NCBI RefSeq assembly: GCF_023243045.1
Contig: NZ_JALKFX010000036.1
Span: 1 to 57,402, forward strand
Length of the DNA: 57,402 nucleotides
Source of the DNA: Frankia sp. AgB32
GTDB taxonomy: Bacteria > Actinomycetota > Actinomycetes > Frankiales > Frankiaceae
Direction: 5' to 3'
Part shown: positions 11,562 to 19,988 of the stretch, one piece after another
Layout: every line of letters begins with the position of its first letter
How positions within the stretch are numbered: the first letter of the stretch is position 1
Notes under the pieces: generated by a model
The model's input: only the letters and a program-made list of their open reading frames with translations
What the model was told of the DNA's origin: nothing
Database searches by the model: none
Program-made: the position numbers and the translations under genes

Positions 11562-12293
11562 TCAAGCCCGTTCCAGATGCGGCAACGCGCGCAGTCCCCG
11601 CTCGAGATGCCACTGGAGATAGGCGGCGACGATGCCACCTGCCTCCCGCCGGGCCCGGAGGTCGCTGCGCAGCGCCCCATCCCAGTCGCCACGCAGCAGA
11701 TCCGTCAGCAGCCGCACCGCTCCCGCCGAGACCGACGCCGCGCCATGTGGCCGACATTGCGCGCAGACTACGCCGCCGCCCCCGACGGTCAGCGACAGGT
11801 GCTGACCCGGCTCCCCGCACCGGGCACAGTCGTCCAGCGCCATGCCGTACCCCGACACCGCCAGCGAGCGCAGCAGGTAGGCGTCGAGCACCAGCGCGGG
11901 CGGCCGCTCCCCCGCCGCCAGCGTGCGCAGACCCCCGACGAGGAGCAGGAACAGCCGCAGCGCCGGCTCCCGCTCCTCGCTGGTCAGCCGCTCCGCGGTC
12001 TCCAGCATCACGGCCGCGGCGGTGTGCCGGGCATAGTCGAGCGCGATCGTCGTCCCGTAGGGGGAAATGATGTCGGCCTGCGTGACCGTGTCCAGCGACC
12101 GGCCGGAATGCAGCATCAGGTCGACATACGTGCCGGGCTCCAGCCGGGAGCCGAACCGCGAGGTCGTCTTGCGCACACCCTTGGCGACGGCCCGCACCCG
12201 GCCGGTGCGACGAGTGAGCACGGTGATGATGCGGTCAGCCTCGGCGAGCGGAGTCGTTCGCAGGACGACCCCTTCGTCGCGATACACCGGCAC
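11562..12293 (-). CDS. recO: DNA repair protein RecO
   Basis: Recombination mediator of the RecFOR pathway: binds single-stranded DNA, anneals strands and helps load RecA. From the GTG at 12293 it is 243 residues: an N-terminal OB fold (VPVYRDEGVVLRTTPLAEAD, then ITVLTRRTGRVRAVAKGVRK), a helical C-terminal domain, and a zinc-finger-like cysteine set (CARCGEPG near 156 and VCAQCRPHG near 177). The frame is open well upstream of 12293, but RecO similarity starts exactly there. The order recO-uppS matches mycobacteria; era lies beyond the intervening Nudix gene. Confidence 0.93.
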   Translation of the reverse strand: MPVYRDEGVVLRTTPLAEADRIITVLTRRTGRVRAVAKGVRKTTSRFGSRLEPGTYVDLMLHSGRSLDTVTQADIISPYGTTIALDYARHTAAAVMLETAERLTSEEREPALRLFLLLVGGLRTLAAGERPPALVLDAYLLRSLAVSGYGMALDDCARCGEPGQHLSLTVGGGGVVCAQCRPHGAASVSAGAVRLLTDLLRGDWDGALRSDLRARREAGGIVAAYLQWHLERGLRALPHLERA

Positions 12294-12372
12294 CCGCCCA
12301 TGGTTGCACGAGCCCGACCCGGCGGGGTAAGGCGAGGTCATCCGGTGCCCCGCCGAGACCGGGCCATCCCGG

Positions 12373-13404
12373 ATGGCGACCTCCGGTAACGCCACCCCTA
12401 CCGACCGTCGTCGGCGACCGATTTCACCGGACTCACCCGCGCGGCAGGCCGCTGCCTTGCCGGATGATGGCGCAGTGCGGGTTGTACGGCGGACGGCGCG
12501 GGCGATCCTCATCGACGAGGAGAGCCGGCTGGTCCTCTTTCGGCGGACGTTGCCCAAGCGCAAGCCCTACTGGTCCACGCCGGGCGGCGGGGTCGACCCC
12601 GAGGACGACTCGATCGAGGCGGCGCTGCACCGCGAGCTCGCCGAGGAACTCGGCGCGACGGTCGACCGTGTCCAGCAGGTCTTCCTCACCAGCCCGCCGC
12701 GTGGCGACGGCATCGCGGTGGCGCACTTCTTCGTGTGCCGGCTCGTCTCCATGGATCTGTCCCTGCGCACCGGGGAGGAGTTCAGCAACCCGGCGAAGGG
12801 CCGTTACGACGTCGAGCGGATCGACCTGCGCGGCAAGAAGCTCAGCCGCTACGCCCTGCAGCCGCCGGAGGCCAAGGAGTTCATCCTGGTGAACCGCCAC
12901 GCCCTGCTCGAAACAGCCCTCGACGCCAGCACACCGCCCCTGACGAGCACCAACGGCCACGCCGCCGACGCGACACCAGAAACCCCGGCTGCTCAGACCC
13001 CGGCCACTCAGACCCCGGCCACTCAAGCCGCGATCACGACGACGCCGTCACCGTCCGCATCCGTACCGGATGCCGAGCCGACGCCCGCAGACACCCCGGG
13101 CACGGCACCGCGCACCGCGTCCCCGTGCGCAGCGACGCCGCGCGAAGGGGCCCCGCGCGAAGGGACGCCGGAGCCCGTTCCCCGGCTGCCGGGTGACGGC
13201 GTCCGCGTGCCCTGGGTGCCGGCGCCCGCGGCGGACACCGTGGCTGCCGCCCGGCCGCCCGGCGAGCCCGCCAGATCTCGGCGGCGGGGACGACCGGCGC
13301 CGCTGGAGATCGTGGACGGTGACGGGGCCGGTGCGGCGCCCCCGGCCGAGCCGCGCGAGGTGGTGCAGCGACCGGGCTGGTGGCGCCGCCTTACCCGCCG
13401 GTGA
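12373..13404 (+). CDS. Nudix hydrolase with long disordered C-terminal tail
   Basis: Residues about 38-160 form a Nudix domain that would hydrolyse a nucleoside diphosphate-linked substrate. The Nudix box reads G-VDPED-D-SIEAALH-RELAEELGA near 73-95: the REXXEE core is intact, but the first glutamate of the consensus is aspartate. After about residue 185 the protein becomes a Pro/Ala/Thr-rich disordered tail of about 150 residues ending in basic residues (GWWRRLTRR), with a 15-bp in-frame DNA repeat near 12990-13024. The start may be the ATG at 12373 or an in-frame GTG near 12475. It is divergent from recO and convergent with era. Substrate unknown. Confidence 0.85.
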   Translation: MATSGNATPTDRRRRPISPDSPARQAAALPDDGAVRVVRRTARAILIDEESRLVLFRRTLPKRKPYWSTPGGGVDPEDDSIEAALHRELAEELGATVDRVQQVFLTSPPRGDGIAVAHFFVCRLVSMDLSLRTGEEFSNPAKGRYDVERIDLRGKKLSRYALQPPEAKEFILVNRHALLETALDASTPPLTSTNGHAADATPETPAAQTPATQTPATQAAITTTPSPSASVPDAEPTPADTPGTAPRTASPCAATPREGAPREGTPEPVPRLPGDGVRVPWVPAPAADTVAAARPPGEPARSRRRGRPAPLEIVDGDGAGAAPPAEPREVVQRPGWWRRLTRR

Positions 13405-13421
13405 CGGGCCGCCCCGGCCCG
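13405..13421. terminator. Hairpin between convergent Nudix gene and era
   Basis: Perfect inverted repeat with 7-base arms (CGGGCCG, CGGCCCG) and a three-base loop, immediately after the Nudix stop and 20 bases beyond the era stop. No T tract; probably acts in both directions. Confidence 0.55.
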
Positions 13422-13440
13422 CGGTCGGACAGCGGCCGCG

Positions 13441-14388
13441 TCAGAAACCGAGGCGGCGCAGCTGGCGGGGGTCGCGCTGCCAGTCCTTGGCGACCTTGAC
13501 GTGCAGGTCGAGGTAGACCGGCGTACCGAGCAGGGCCTCGATCTGGGTACGCGCCCGGGTGCCGACCGCCTTGAGCCGGGAGCCGCCGGCACCGATCACG
13601 ATCGCCTTCTGGCTCGACCGCTCGACGAAGACATGGACCCGGACGTCGAGCAGCGGGCGGTTCGCCGGGCGGTCCTCCCGCGGCACCATCTCCTCGACCA
13701 CCACCGCCAGCGAGTGCGGGAGCTCGTCGCGCACGCCCTCCAGCGCCGCCTCCCGCACCAGCTCGGCGACCATCACCTGCTCGGGCTCGTCGGTCAGCTC
13801 ACCGCCGGGGTACAGCATGGGGCCGGTCGGCAGCCGGGAGACCAGCACGTCGGCGAGGACGTCGACCTGGTAGGTGCGCACCGCGCTCACGGGCACGATG
13901 TCGCTGAACTCGCCCAGGCCGGAGACCTCGAGCAGGCGGGCCCCGATCCGGTCCGGATCGGGCACCTTGTCGGTCTTGGTGAGGATGGCGACGACCGGCG
14001 TGCGTTTCGGCAGCCGGCCGAGCTCCTCGGCGATGTAGCGGTCACCGCGGCCCACCGGCTCGTCGGCGGGCATGCAGAAACCGACCACGTCGACCTCGGA
14101 CAGGGTGGCCCGCACGACATCGTTGAGGCGCTGGCCGAGCAGGGTCCGCGGCCGGTGCAGACCAGGGGTGTCGACGAGGACGAGCTGCGCGTCGTCGCGG
14201 TGCACGATGCCGCGGATGGCGTGCCGGGTGGTCTGCGGCCGGCCGCTGGTGATGGCGACCTTGGTGCCGACCAGCGCATTGGTCAGCGTCGACTTGCCGG
14301 CATTGGGCCGGCCGACGAGGCAGGCGAAACCGGAGCGGAAGTCGGCCGGGGTGATCCCCGGAGCGGCGGCGCCGCTGGACACGGCCAC
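13441..14388 (-). CDS. era: GTPase Era
   Basis: Essential GTPase that binds the 3' end of 16S rRNA during small-subunit assembly. From the GTG at 14388 it is 315 residues. G motifs: GRPNAGKST (G1, 26-34), DTPGLHRPR (G3), TKTD (G4) and PVSAV (G5), followed by a C-terminal KH domain (VFVERSSQKAIVIGAGGSRLKAVG). The start lies one base after the stop of the CDA-like gene (TAA-C-GTG), so it is probably translationally coupled. A second GTG lies two codons downstream. Confidence 0.95.
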   Translation of the reverse strand: MAVSSGAAAPGITPADFRSGFACLVGRPNAGKSTLTNALVGTKVAITSGRPQTTRHAIRGIVHRDDAQLVLVDTPGLHRPRTLLGQRLNDVVRATLSEVDVVGFCMPADEPVGRGDRYIAEELGRLPKRTPVVAILTKTDKVPDPDRIGARLLEVSGLGEFSDIVPVSAVRTYQVDVLADVLVSRLPTGPMLYPGGELTDEPEQVMVAELVREAALEGVRDELPHSLAVVVEEMVPREDRPANRPLLDVRVHVFVERSSQKAIVIGAGGSRLKAVGTRARTQIEALLGTPVYLDLHVKVAKDWQRDPRQLRRLGF

Positions 14389-14389
14389 G

Positions 14390-14794
14390 TTAGCTGGTCG
14401 TCCGGGCGCGGGCGGTGCCGTCGGGGCCGCCGAGGTACACCGGGATGCCACTGCCGAACTCGGCCAGCGTCGCGAGATCGTCGCCGGCGAACGCGTCGCC
14501 TTCCGTGACCACCGCGGCGGCCTCGAAGCGGCGCGCGCCGCTGGACACGGCGGCGGCGACCGCCGCGCGCAACGCCGAGATCGCGAGCTCCGGACGGGCT
14601 GTCCCGACGGTGGCGGCCGCGTAGGTCCGCCCGTCGGTGTCCCGCAGGGCCGCACCCTGCGCGAGGCTCCCGTCGGGCACGTAGGCGCGCAGCCGCGCCG
14701 AACGGGCCAGGACGAGCAGCTTCGCGTCCTCGGCCGTCAGGTCGAGGACAGGCCCGGGCGCCGGGGCGCCCGGCTGGGGCGGATCAGCGGTCAC
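14390..14794 (-). CDS. Cytidine-deaminase-like protein lacking the zinc site
   Basis: A 134-residue protein matching the length and layout of small cytidine deaminases (LTAEDAKLLVLARSARLRAYVPDGSLAQGAALRDTDG, then a helix before SSGARRFEAAAVVTEG). The catalytic zinc motifs are missing: where active enzymes carry a Cys/His-Ala-Glu triad this protein has GTARPELAISALRAA, and there is no PCxxC. It is therefore probably a pseudoenzyme. Its GTG start overlaps the CorC stop (GTGA) and its stop is one base before era, placing it in a tight ribosome-biogenesis operon; mycobacteria keep a small gene at the same place. Role unknown. Confidence 0.8.
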   Translation of the reverse strand: MTADPPQPGAPAPGPVLDLTAEDAKLLVLARSARLRAYVPDGSLAQGAALRDTDGRTYAAATVGTARPELAISALRAAVAAAVSSGARRFEAAAVVTEGDAFAGDDLATLAEFGSGIPVYLGGPDGTARARTTS

Positions 14795-16209
14795 GAGGTC
14801 ACCTTTCCGTGCTGCGTGGAGCTGCCGGGCTGCGTGGAGCTGCCGGCCGGGGTGGAGCCACCGGTCGGTGCCGCGCCGCCAGCGGGATCGCTGTCGGCGG
14901 CACCGTCCGGGGACCGGTCCCCGGTGGCGCTGGTCGGTCGGCCGGCGATCCGCGCCGCGACGACCGTGCCGATCTGGTTGCGGCGGCCCGCGGCGCGCTC
15001 CGCGGTCAGGCGCAGACCGCCGACCGTCACCGTCGCTCCGGGGATCGGAACCCGACCCAGCGCGCTGGCCAGCAGACCGCCGACCGTCACCGAGTCGTCG
15101 GCGCCAGGCAGTTCGTCAACGTCGAGGTCGAAGAGCTTGCCGAGATCGTCGACGTCGAGGCGGGCGGTTACCCGGGCGGTGTCGGCGTCGAGCCACTCCA
15201 CCGGCGCCACCTCGCTGTCGTACTCGTCGGTGATCTCGCCGACGATCTCCTCGAGGATGTCCTCGATGGTGACGAGCCCGGCGGTCCCACCGTACTCGTC
15301 GATGACGATCGCCATGTGGGTCCGCGAGGCCTGCATCTCCCGCAGCAGGTCGTCCGCGGGCTTGCTCTCGGGCACCAGCGCCGGCGATCGCATGATGTCC
15401 GCGACGGGCGCGTCCTCGTCGCCCTCCCGCTCCTGGCGGACCATGTCCTTGAGGAACGCGATGCCCACCACGTCGTCGACGCTCTCGCCGATCACCGGCA
15501 TGCGGGAGAAGCCGCTGCGCAGCGCGAGCGCGACGGTCTGGCGGACGGTCTTCGTCGACTCGATGAACACCATGTCCGGGCGCGGCACCATCACCTCGCG
15601 CACGAGGGTGTCCCCGAGCTCGAAGACGGACGCGATCATGTCGCGCTCGCCGCGCTCGATCACCTCGTTCTCCTCGGCGAGGTCGACGAGGTCCCGCAGC
15701 TCGGCCTCGGAGGCGAACGGCCCGTCGCGATAACCCGGGCCGGGCGTCACGGCATTACCCAGCGCGATGAGCAGGCGGGGCAGCGGTCCGAGGATCCGGG
15801 CCAGGCGGACGGTGAGCCCGGCGGTGGCCAGGGCCACGGCGGGCGCGTGCTGGCGGCCGAGGGTCCGGAACATCACCCCGACCAGGATGTACGCGACCAG
15901 AGTGGCGACCAGTGCGCCGAGCCCGACGGCGGCGAAACCGGCCCCGTAGGCGTGCACGAACAGGACCGTCAGACAGGCCGCGGCGAGCATCTCGCCGATG
16001 ATCCGCAACAGCAGCAGCATCGCCAGGAACCGGCCGGGATCGGCCACGACCGTGGCCAGGTTGGCCGCCCCGCCCCGCCCCTGCCGGGCGAAGGACTCCA
16101 CCGACACCCGCGACACCCGGGTCAGGGCCGCGTCCACGCAGCCGAAACCCGCCGCCGCGAGCGAACCGACCACGGCGAGAAAGACGAGCAGAAGATCGCC
16201 GGAGCTCAT
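14791..16209 (-). CDS. CorC/HlyC-type membrane protein with CNNM, CBS pair and CorC domains
   Basis: A 472-residue membrane protein of the family linked to magnesium/cobalt homeostasis. The N-terminal CNNM-like domain has about four hydrophobic segments (LLLVFLAVVGSLAAAGFGC near 6-24 and further helices to about 155). Two CBS modules follow (DTLVREVMVPRPDMVFI; PVADIMRSPALVPESKPADD), then a CorC/HlyC domain (VTARLDVDDLGKLFDLDVD) and a Ser/Gly/Pro tail. The ATG at 16209 has GAGGG 5 bases upstream. DNA for the tail contains a perfect 18-bp tandem duplication (14811-14846). It lies between ybeY and the CDA-like gene, the usual actinobacterial arrangement. Confidence 0.9.
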   Translation of the reverse strand: MSSGDLLLVFLAVVGSLAAAGFGCVDAALTRVSRVSVESFARQGRGGAANLATVVADPGRFLAMLLLLRIIGEMLAAACLTVLFVHAYGAGFAAVGLGALVATLVAYILVGVMFRTLGRQHAPAVALATAGLTVRLARILGPLPRLLIALGNAVTPGPGYRDGPFASEAELRDLVDLAEENEVIERGERDMIASVFELGDTLVREVMVPRPDMVFIESTKTVRQTVALALRSGFSRMPVIGESVDDVVGIAFLKDMVRQEREGDEDAPVADIMRSPALVPESKPADDLLREMQASRTHMAIVIDEYGGTAGLVTIEDILEEIVGEITDEYDSEVAPVEWLDADTARVTARLDVDDLGKLFDLDVDELPGADDSVTVGGLLASALGRVPIPGATVTVGGLRLTAERAAGRRNQIGTVVAARIAGRPTSATGDRSPDGAADSDPAGGAAPTGGSTPAGSSTQPGSSTQHGKVTS

Positions 16210-16228
16210 CGACGCCCTCGGCGGGCTG

Positions 16229-16783
16229 TCAGTGCGCGGCGGTCGGACCGGGCTCGCTCGCGCCGTCCGCACCGCCGGTACCACTCGCGCCGCCGGCGGG
16301 ACGCTTCCCACCGGCGGTCCTCGCCGCGGCCTCCCAGGAGGCCAGCAGCTTGCTCTGGATCTTCCACATCTCGCGCTCCTCGTCCGGCTCGGCATGGTCG
16401 TACCCGAGCAGGTGCAGGATGCCGTGCGTGCACAGCAGGTGCAGCTCGCGCTCGAAGGAGTGGCCCGCCTGCTCGGCCTGCCGACGCGCGACATCCGGGC
16501 AGAGCACGACATCGCCGAGCAGCGTCGTCGGGTCGTCGTCACCCGACTCCGACCAGGACGCGTCGAACGCCTCGTCCTGCGCGAACGACAGGACGTCGGT
16601 CGGGCCCTCCTCGCCCATGTACCGCACGTGCAGGTCGGCCATGGCCTTTTCCTCGATCAGCATCACCGACAGCTCGGCGAGCGGGCTGACCTTCATCGCG
16701 TCCAGGACGAAGCGGGCAAGCGCCGTCAGGCGCACCTCGTCGACGTCGGCGGCGCTTGACTCGTTGGCAACGAACACGGCCAT
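16229..16783 (-). CDS. ybeY: Endoribonuclease YbeY
   Basis: Metal-dependent RNase involved in 16S rRNA 3'-end maturation and ribosome quality control. It is 184 residues from the ATG at 16783 (MAVFVANESS); GGAGAGG sits about 6 bases upstream. The zinc motif HGILHLLGYDH (H120, H124, H130) is intact, as is the family block GPTDVLSFAQDE near 60-71. A short disordered Gly/Ala tail follows. It lies 28 bases after phoH and 19 bases before corC, an operon-like arrangement. Confidence 0.94.
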   Translation of the reverse strand: MAVFVANESSAADVDEVRLTALARFVLDAMKVSPLAELSVMLIEEKAMADLHVRYMGEEGPTDVLSFAQDEAFDASWSESGDDDPTTLLGDVVLCPDVARRQAEQAGHSFERELHLLCTHGILHLLGYDHAEPDEEREMWKIQSKLLASWEAAARTAGGKRPAGGASGTGGADGASEPGPTAAH

Positions 16784-16811
16784 CAGCGGTCCTCTCCCAC
16801 CGCGGGGACGG

Positions 16812-17855
16812 TCACCGTCGGTCCCGGCGGGCGGGCCGGGCCGGCGCCGCCGCGGCGCTGGCCGCCTCATCGGCGTCCCAGCGGGCGTACGCGTCGACGA
16901 TCTCGCCGACCAGCCGGTGGCGGACGACGTCGGAGCTGGTCAGGGTCGCGAAGTGCACGTCATCCACACCGTCGAGGATCTCCCGGACGACCCGCAGGCC
17001 ACTGCGGGTCCCGCTGGGCAGGTCGACCTGGGTGATGTCACCGGTCACGACGATCTTGGCGCCGAAGCCGAGGCGGGTGAGGAACATCTTCATCTGCTCG
17101 GCCGAGGTGTTCTGCGCCTCGTCCAGGATGATGAACGCGTCGTTCAGGGTGCGGCCGCGCATGTAGGCCAGCGGGGCGACCTCGATCGTGCCGCTCTGCA
17201 TCAGCCGCGGGATCGAGTCGGGGTCGATCATGTCGTGCAGCGCGTCGTAGAGCGGGCGCAGGTACGGGTCGATCTTCTCGTACAGGGTTCCGGGCAGGAA
17301 ACCGAGCCGCTCCCCCGCCTCCACCGCCGGGCGGGTGAGAATGATCCGGTTGACCTTCTTCGCCTGCAGCGCCTGCACGGCCTTGGCCATCGCCAGATAC
17401 GTCTTGCCGGTGCCCGCGGGGCCGATCCCGAACACGATCGTGTGCTGGTCGATCGCGTCGACGTAACGCTTCTGGTTGAGCGTCTTCGGCCGGATGGTCC
17501 GGCCCCGGTTCGACAGGATGTTGAGGGTGAGGACCTCCGCCGGGCGCTCCTCGGCGCCGCTGCGCAGCATCGCCAACGAGTGGTCCACATGCTGCGGGCT
17601 GAGTTCCGTACCCGCGTCGAGCAGCGCGACGAGCTCCGCGAACAGCTTCGACGCCAGCTCGATCTCCGCCGGCGAACCCGTGATCGTGATCTCGTTGCCG
17701 CGCACGTGGATGTCGGCGGAGAAGGCTCGCTCGATCGTGCGTAGCAACTCGTCCTGGTGGCCCAGCAGGCTCACCATGTTGTGCGGACCGGGTACAACGA
17801 TGCGCGTCGTGGCGGGAGCGGCCGACGCGACGGATGGCGTGACGGATTCGGGCAT
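16812..17855 (-). CDS. phoH: PhoH-like ATPase
   Basis: P-loop ATPase of the PhoH family, related to RNA-helicase motor domains and often beside ybeY, suggesting an RNA-metabolism role. It is 347 residues: an N-terminal KH-like region (about 25-90, ITITGSPAEIELASKLFAEL), Walker A GPAGTGKT (145-152), Walker B IILDEAQN, and later VVTGDITQVDLP and GLRVV. The ATG start has a poor ribosome-binding site. The 189-base leader has three copies of a CTGACCAGG-type repeat. Confidence 0.93.
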   Translation of the reverse strand: MPESVTPSVASAAPATTRIVVPGPHNMVSLLGHQDELLRTIERAFSADIHVRGNEITITGSPAEIELASKLFAELVALLDAGTELSPQHVDHSLAMLRSGAEERPAEVLTLNILSNRGRTIRPKTLNQKRYVDAIDQHTIVFGIGPAGTGKTYLAMAKAVQALQAKKVNRIILTRPAVEAGERLGFLPGTLYEKIDPYLRPLYDALHDMIDPDSIPRLMQSGTIEVAPLAYMRGRTLNDAFIILDEAQNTSAEQMKMFLTRLGFGAKIVVTGDITQVDLPSGTRSGLRVVREILDGVDDVHFATLTSSDVVRHRLVGEIVDAYARWDADEAASAAAAPARPARRDRR

Positions 17856-18044
17856 AGAAAGCGACCAGCTACGGCCGCGGCACCTCTCGGGATCGATGAC
17901 CGTGGTGGGTGGTGCGACGCGCGGCGGACGGGCATCTGGATCAGCACATTCCTGGTCAGAGCAGCCTGGTCATCAGAGCCAGCCTGGTCAGGAGCCGCCT
18001 ACCGAACGCCAGCCACGGGCGCTACCCACCCAGTCTATCCATCA
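17856..18044 (-). promoter_or_regulatory. phoH leader with short direct repeats and candidate -10 box
   Basis: On the minus strand the region between rsmE and phoH contains a TAGACT hexamer near 18030, typical of actinobacterial -10 boxes, and three spaced copies of a TGACCAGG-type repeat between about 17950 and 18000. If the -10 is real, phoH has its own promoter and a leader of about 165 bases. No good -35 is seen. Confidence 0.35.
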
Positions 18045-18803
18045 TCACGCCGGGCCGTCCCAACGACCTAGCTCGGCCAGCACGACCGACGCGGCGACCA
18101 CCCCGGCGGTGGAGGTGCGCAGCACGGTGGGGCCGAGCCGGGCCACCACCGCGCCGGCGTGGCGCAACGCCGCGACCTCCGCGTCGGCGAGGCCGCCCTC
18201 CGGCCCGACGACCAGCAGAATCTCCGCCGCGGCGCCGTCGCGCGCGGCGACGCCGGGCAGCTGGCTGCGGACCAGGCCCACCAGCGGCAGCTCGGCCTGC
18301 TCGTGCAGCGCGACGGCCAGCGTCGCCGCCGACACCCGCCGGGCCAGCTCTCCCGGGCCGACGAGCTCCCCCACCACCGGCCAGTGCAGGCGGTGGGACT
18401 GCTTGGCCGCCTCCGTCGCGGTGCGGGCCCAGCGCTCTCGGGCACGGACGCCCCGCTCGCCCTCCCAGCGGACCACCGACCGCCCGGCCGACCACGGGAC
18501 GATCTCGTCGACGCCGACCTCGGTCAGCATCTCCACGGCGCGCTCGCCGCGGTCACCCTTGGCCAACGCCTGCACGATGACCACCCGCGGCCGCGGCGCG
18601 ACCGCGTCGGCCCGCTGCCGGACCGCACAGTCGATCTCGTCTCGCCGCACGGCGACGACCTCGCACTCCAGGACCCGGCCCTGACCGTCGGTCACGTCCA
18701 CCGGCTCGCCGGGACGAAGCCGGCGCACGGTGGCGGCGTGCCGACCCTCCGGCCCGGCCAGGGTGAACAGGTCCTCGGCCGGCAGCGGCGACAGCCAGAA
18801 CAA
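18045..18803 (-). CDS. rsmE: 16S rRNA m3U1498 methyltransferase RsmE
   Basis: SPOUT-family methyltransferase that methylates N3 of U1498 in 16S rRNA. It is 252 residues from a TTG: an N-terminal PUA-like domain (LAGPEGRHAATVRRLRPGE near 15-33), then the SPOUT knot with VQALAKGDRGERAVEMLTE, LLVVGPEGGLADAEV and RLGPTVLRTSTA. The frame holds no ATG or GTG upstream of this point before the dnaJ stop. A strong GAGAGGG lies 18 bases before the TTG but only 6 bases after it is an in-frame CTG (18815), so a rare CTG start is possible. Confidence 0.92.
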   Translation of the reverse strand: MFWLSPLPAEDLFTLAGPEGRHAATVRRLRPGEPVDVTDGQGRVLECEVVAVRRDEIDCAVRQRADAVAPRPRVVIVQALAKGDRGERAVEMLTEVGVDEIVPWSAGRSVVRWEGERGVRARERWARTATEAAKQSHRLHWPVVGELVGPGELARRVSAATLAVALHEQAELPLVGLVRSQLPGVAARDGAAAEILLVVGPEGGLADAEVAALRHAGAVVARLGPTVLRTSTAGVVAASVVLAELGRWDGPA

Positions 18804-18848
18804 CGCGCTGGTCAGCGACTTCCCTCTCCGCAGCGGGCCGGGCGCCGG

Positions 18849-19988
18849 CTAACGGCCGCGCCGGGAGCCCCGGCGGCGGAACAACCCGCTCCCGCCGATC
18901 GAGGAGCCGCCCACGATCGCGGGCGCCTCCTCCTCCCGCAGCTTGGCGAGTTCCCGCAGCAGGCGCTCCTGCTCGGCGTCCAGCTTCGTCGGCGTCTCGA
19001 CGTTGATGTGAATGTGCAGGTGCCCACGGCCGGCAGCCCGCAGGTGCGGCACTCCGCGACCGGCCAGCCGGATGACCTCGCCGGGCTGCGTCCCCGCCTT
19101 CACCGCGATCGACTCGGTGCCGTCCAGGGTCTCCAGGGTGGCGGAGGTTCCCAGGGCGGCCGAGGTCATCGGCAGCGGCAGCTCGCAGTGCAGGTCGTCG
19201 CCCTCCCGGGTGAAAACCGGATGCTGCTTCTCGGAGACCTCGACATACAGGTCACCGGGCGGCCCGCCCCCGGGCCCGACCTCGCCCTCACCGGACAGCC
19301 GGATACGCATGCCGTCCTCGACGCCGGAAGGGATCTTCACGGTCAGGGTCCGGCGCTTGCGGACCCGCCCGTCGCCCCCGCAGTCCCGACAGGGGTGCTC
19401 GATCACGGTGCCGGTACCCGTGCAGCGCGGGCACGGGCGGGAGGTGACCATCTGACCGAGAAATGACCGGGTGACCTGCTGGACCTCACCGCGACCGGCG
19501 CAGGTGCCGCAGGTCGACGGATGGGTGCCGGGGGCCGCCCCGGCACCGCTGCAGGTCGAGCACACCGCGGCGGTGTCGACGGTGATCTCGCGGGTAGCGC
19601 CGAAGGCGGTCTCGGCCAGTTCGAGCTCGATGCGCAGCAGCGCGTCGTTGCCGCGGCGGACCCGCGAGCGGGGGCCGCGGTTCGCCCCGCCACCGAAGAA
19701 GGCGTCCATGATGTCGCCGAGGCCACCGAAGCCGGCGCCGAACGGCGAGCCGCCCCCGCCCCCACCGCCGGGGGCGAGCGGGTCACCGCCGAGGTCGACG
19801 ATCTGGCGCTTCTCCGGGTCGGACAGCACCTCGTAGGCCGCTGTCACTCCCCGGAAGCGTTGCTGCGCCTCGGGGTCGGGGTTGACGTCCGGATGCAGTT
19901 CCCGGGCAAGCTTGCGGTAGGCCCGCTTGATCTCGTCGTTCGACGCCTCTCGACGCACGCCGAGAACAGCGTAGTAGTCCACGGCCAT
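18849..19988 (-). CDS. dnaJ: Chaperone DnaJ (DnaJ2)
   Basis: Co-chaperone that stimulates DnaK and presents unfolded substrates. It is 379 residues with a J domain (HPD at 32-34), a Gly/Phe-rich linker with seven consecutive glycines, a zinc-binding region with four CxxCxGxG units ([32 protein letters not shown]) and a C-terminal substrate-binding domain. Its ATG shares one base with the hrcA stop (TGATG), so the two are translationally coupled. Control by HrcA is expected from the upstream CIRCE. Confidence 0.95.
   Translation of the reverse strand: MAVDYYAVLGVRREASNDEIKRAYRKLARELHPDVNPDPEAQQRFRGVTAAYEVLSDPEKRQIVDLGGDPLAPGGGGGGGSPFGAGFGGLGDIMDAFFGGGANRGPRSRVRRGNDALLRIELELAETAFGATREITVDTAAVCSTCSGAGAAPGTHPSTCGTCAGRGEVQQVTRSFLGQMVTSRPCPRCTGTGTVIEHPCRDCGGDGRVRKRRTLTVKIPSGVEDGMRIRLSGEGEVGPGGGPPGDLYVEVSEKQHPVFTREGDDLHCELPLPMTSAALGTSATLETLDGTESIAVKAGTQPGEVIRLAGRGVPHLRAAGRGHLHIHINVETPTKLDAEQERLLRELAKLREEEAPAIVGGSSIGGSGLFRRRGSRRGR

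Noticed and set aside
14809-16689. Plus-strand 626-codon frame opposite corC and ybeY
   Set aside because: Low-complexity His/Arg/Gly-rich shadow with no family features; corC and ybeY motifs are intact on the other strand.
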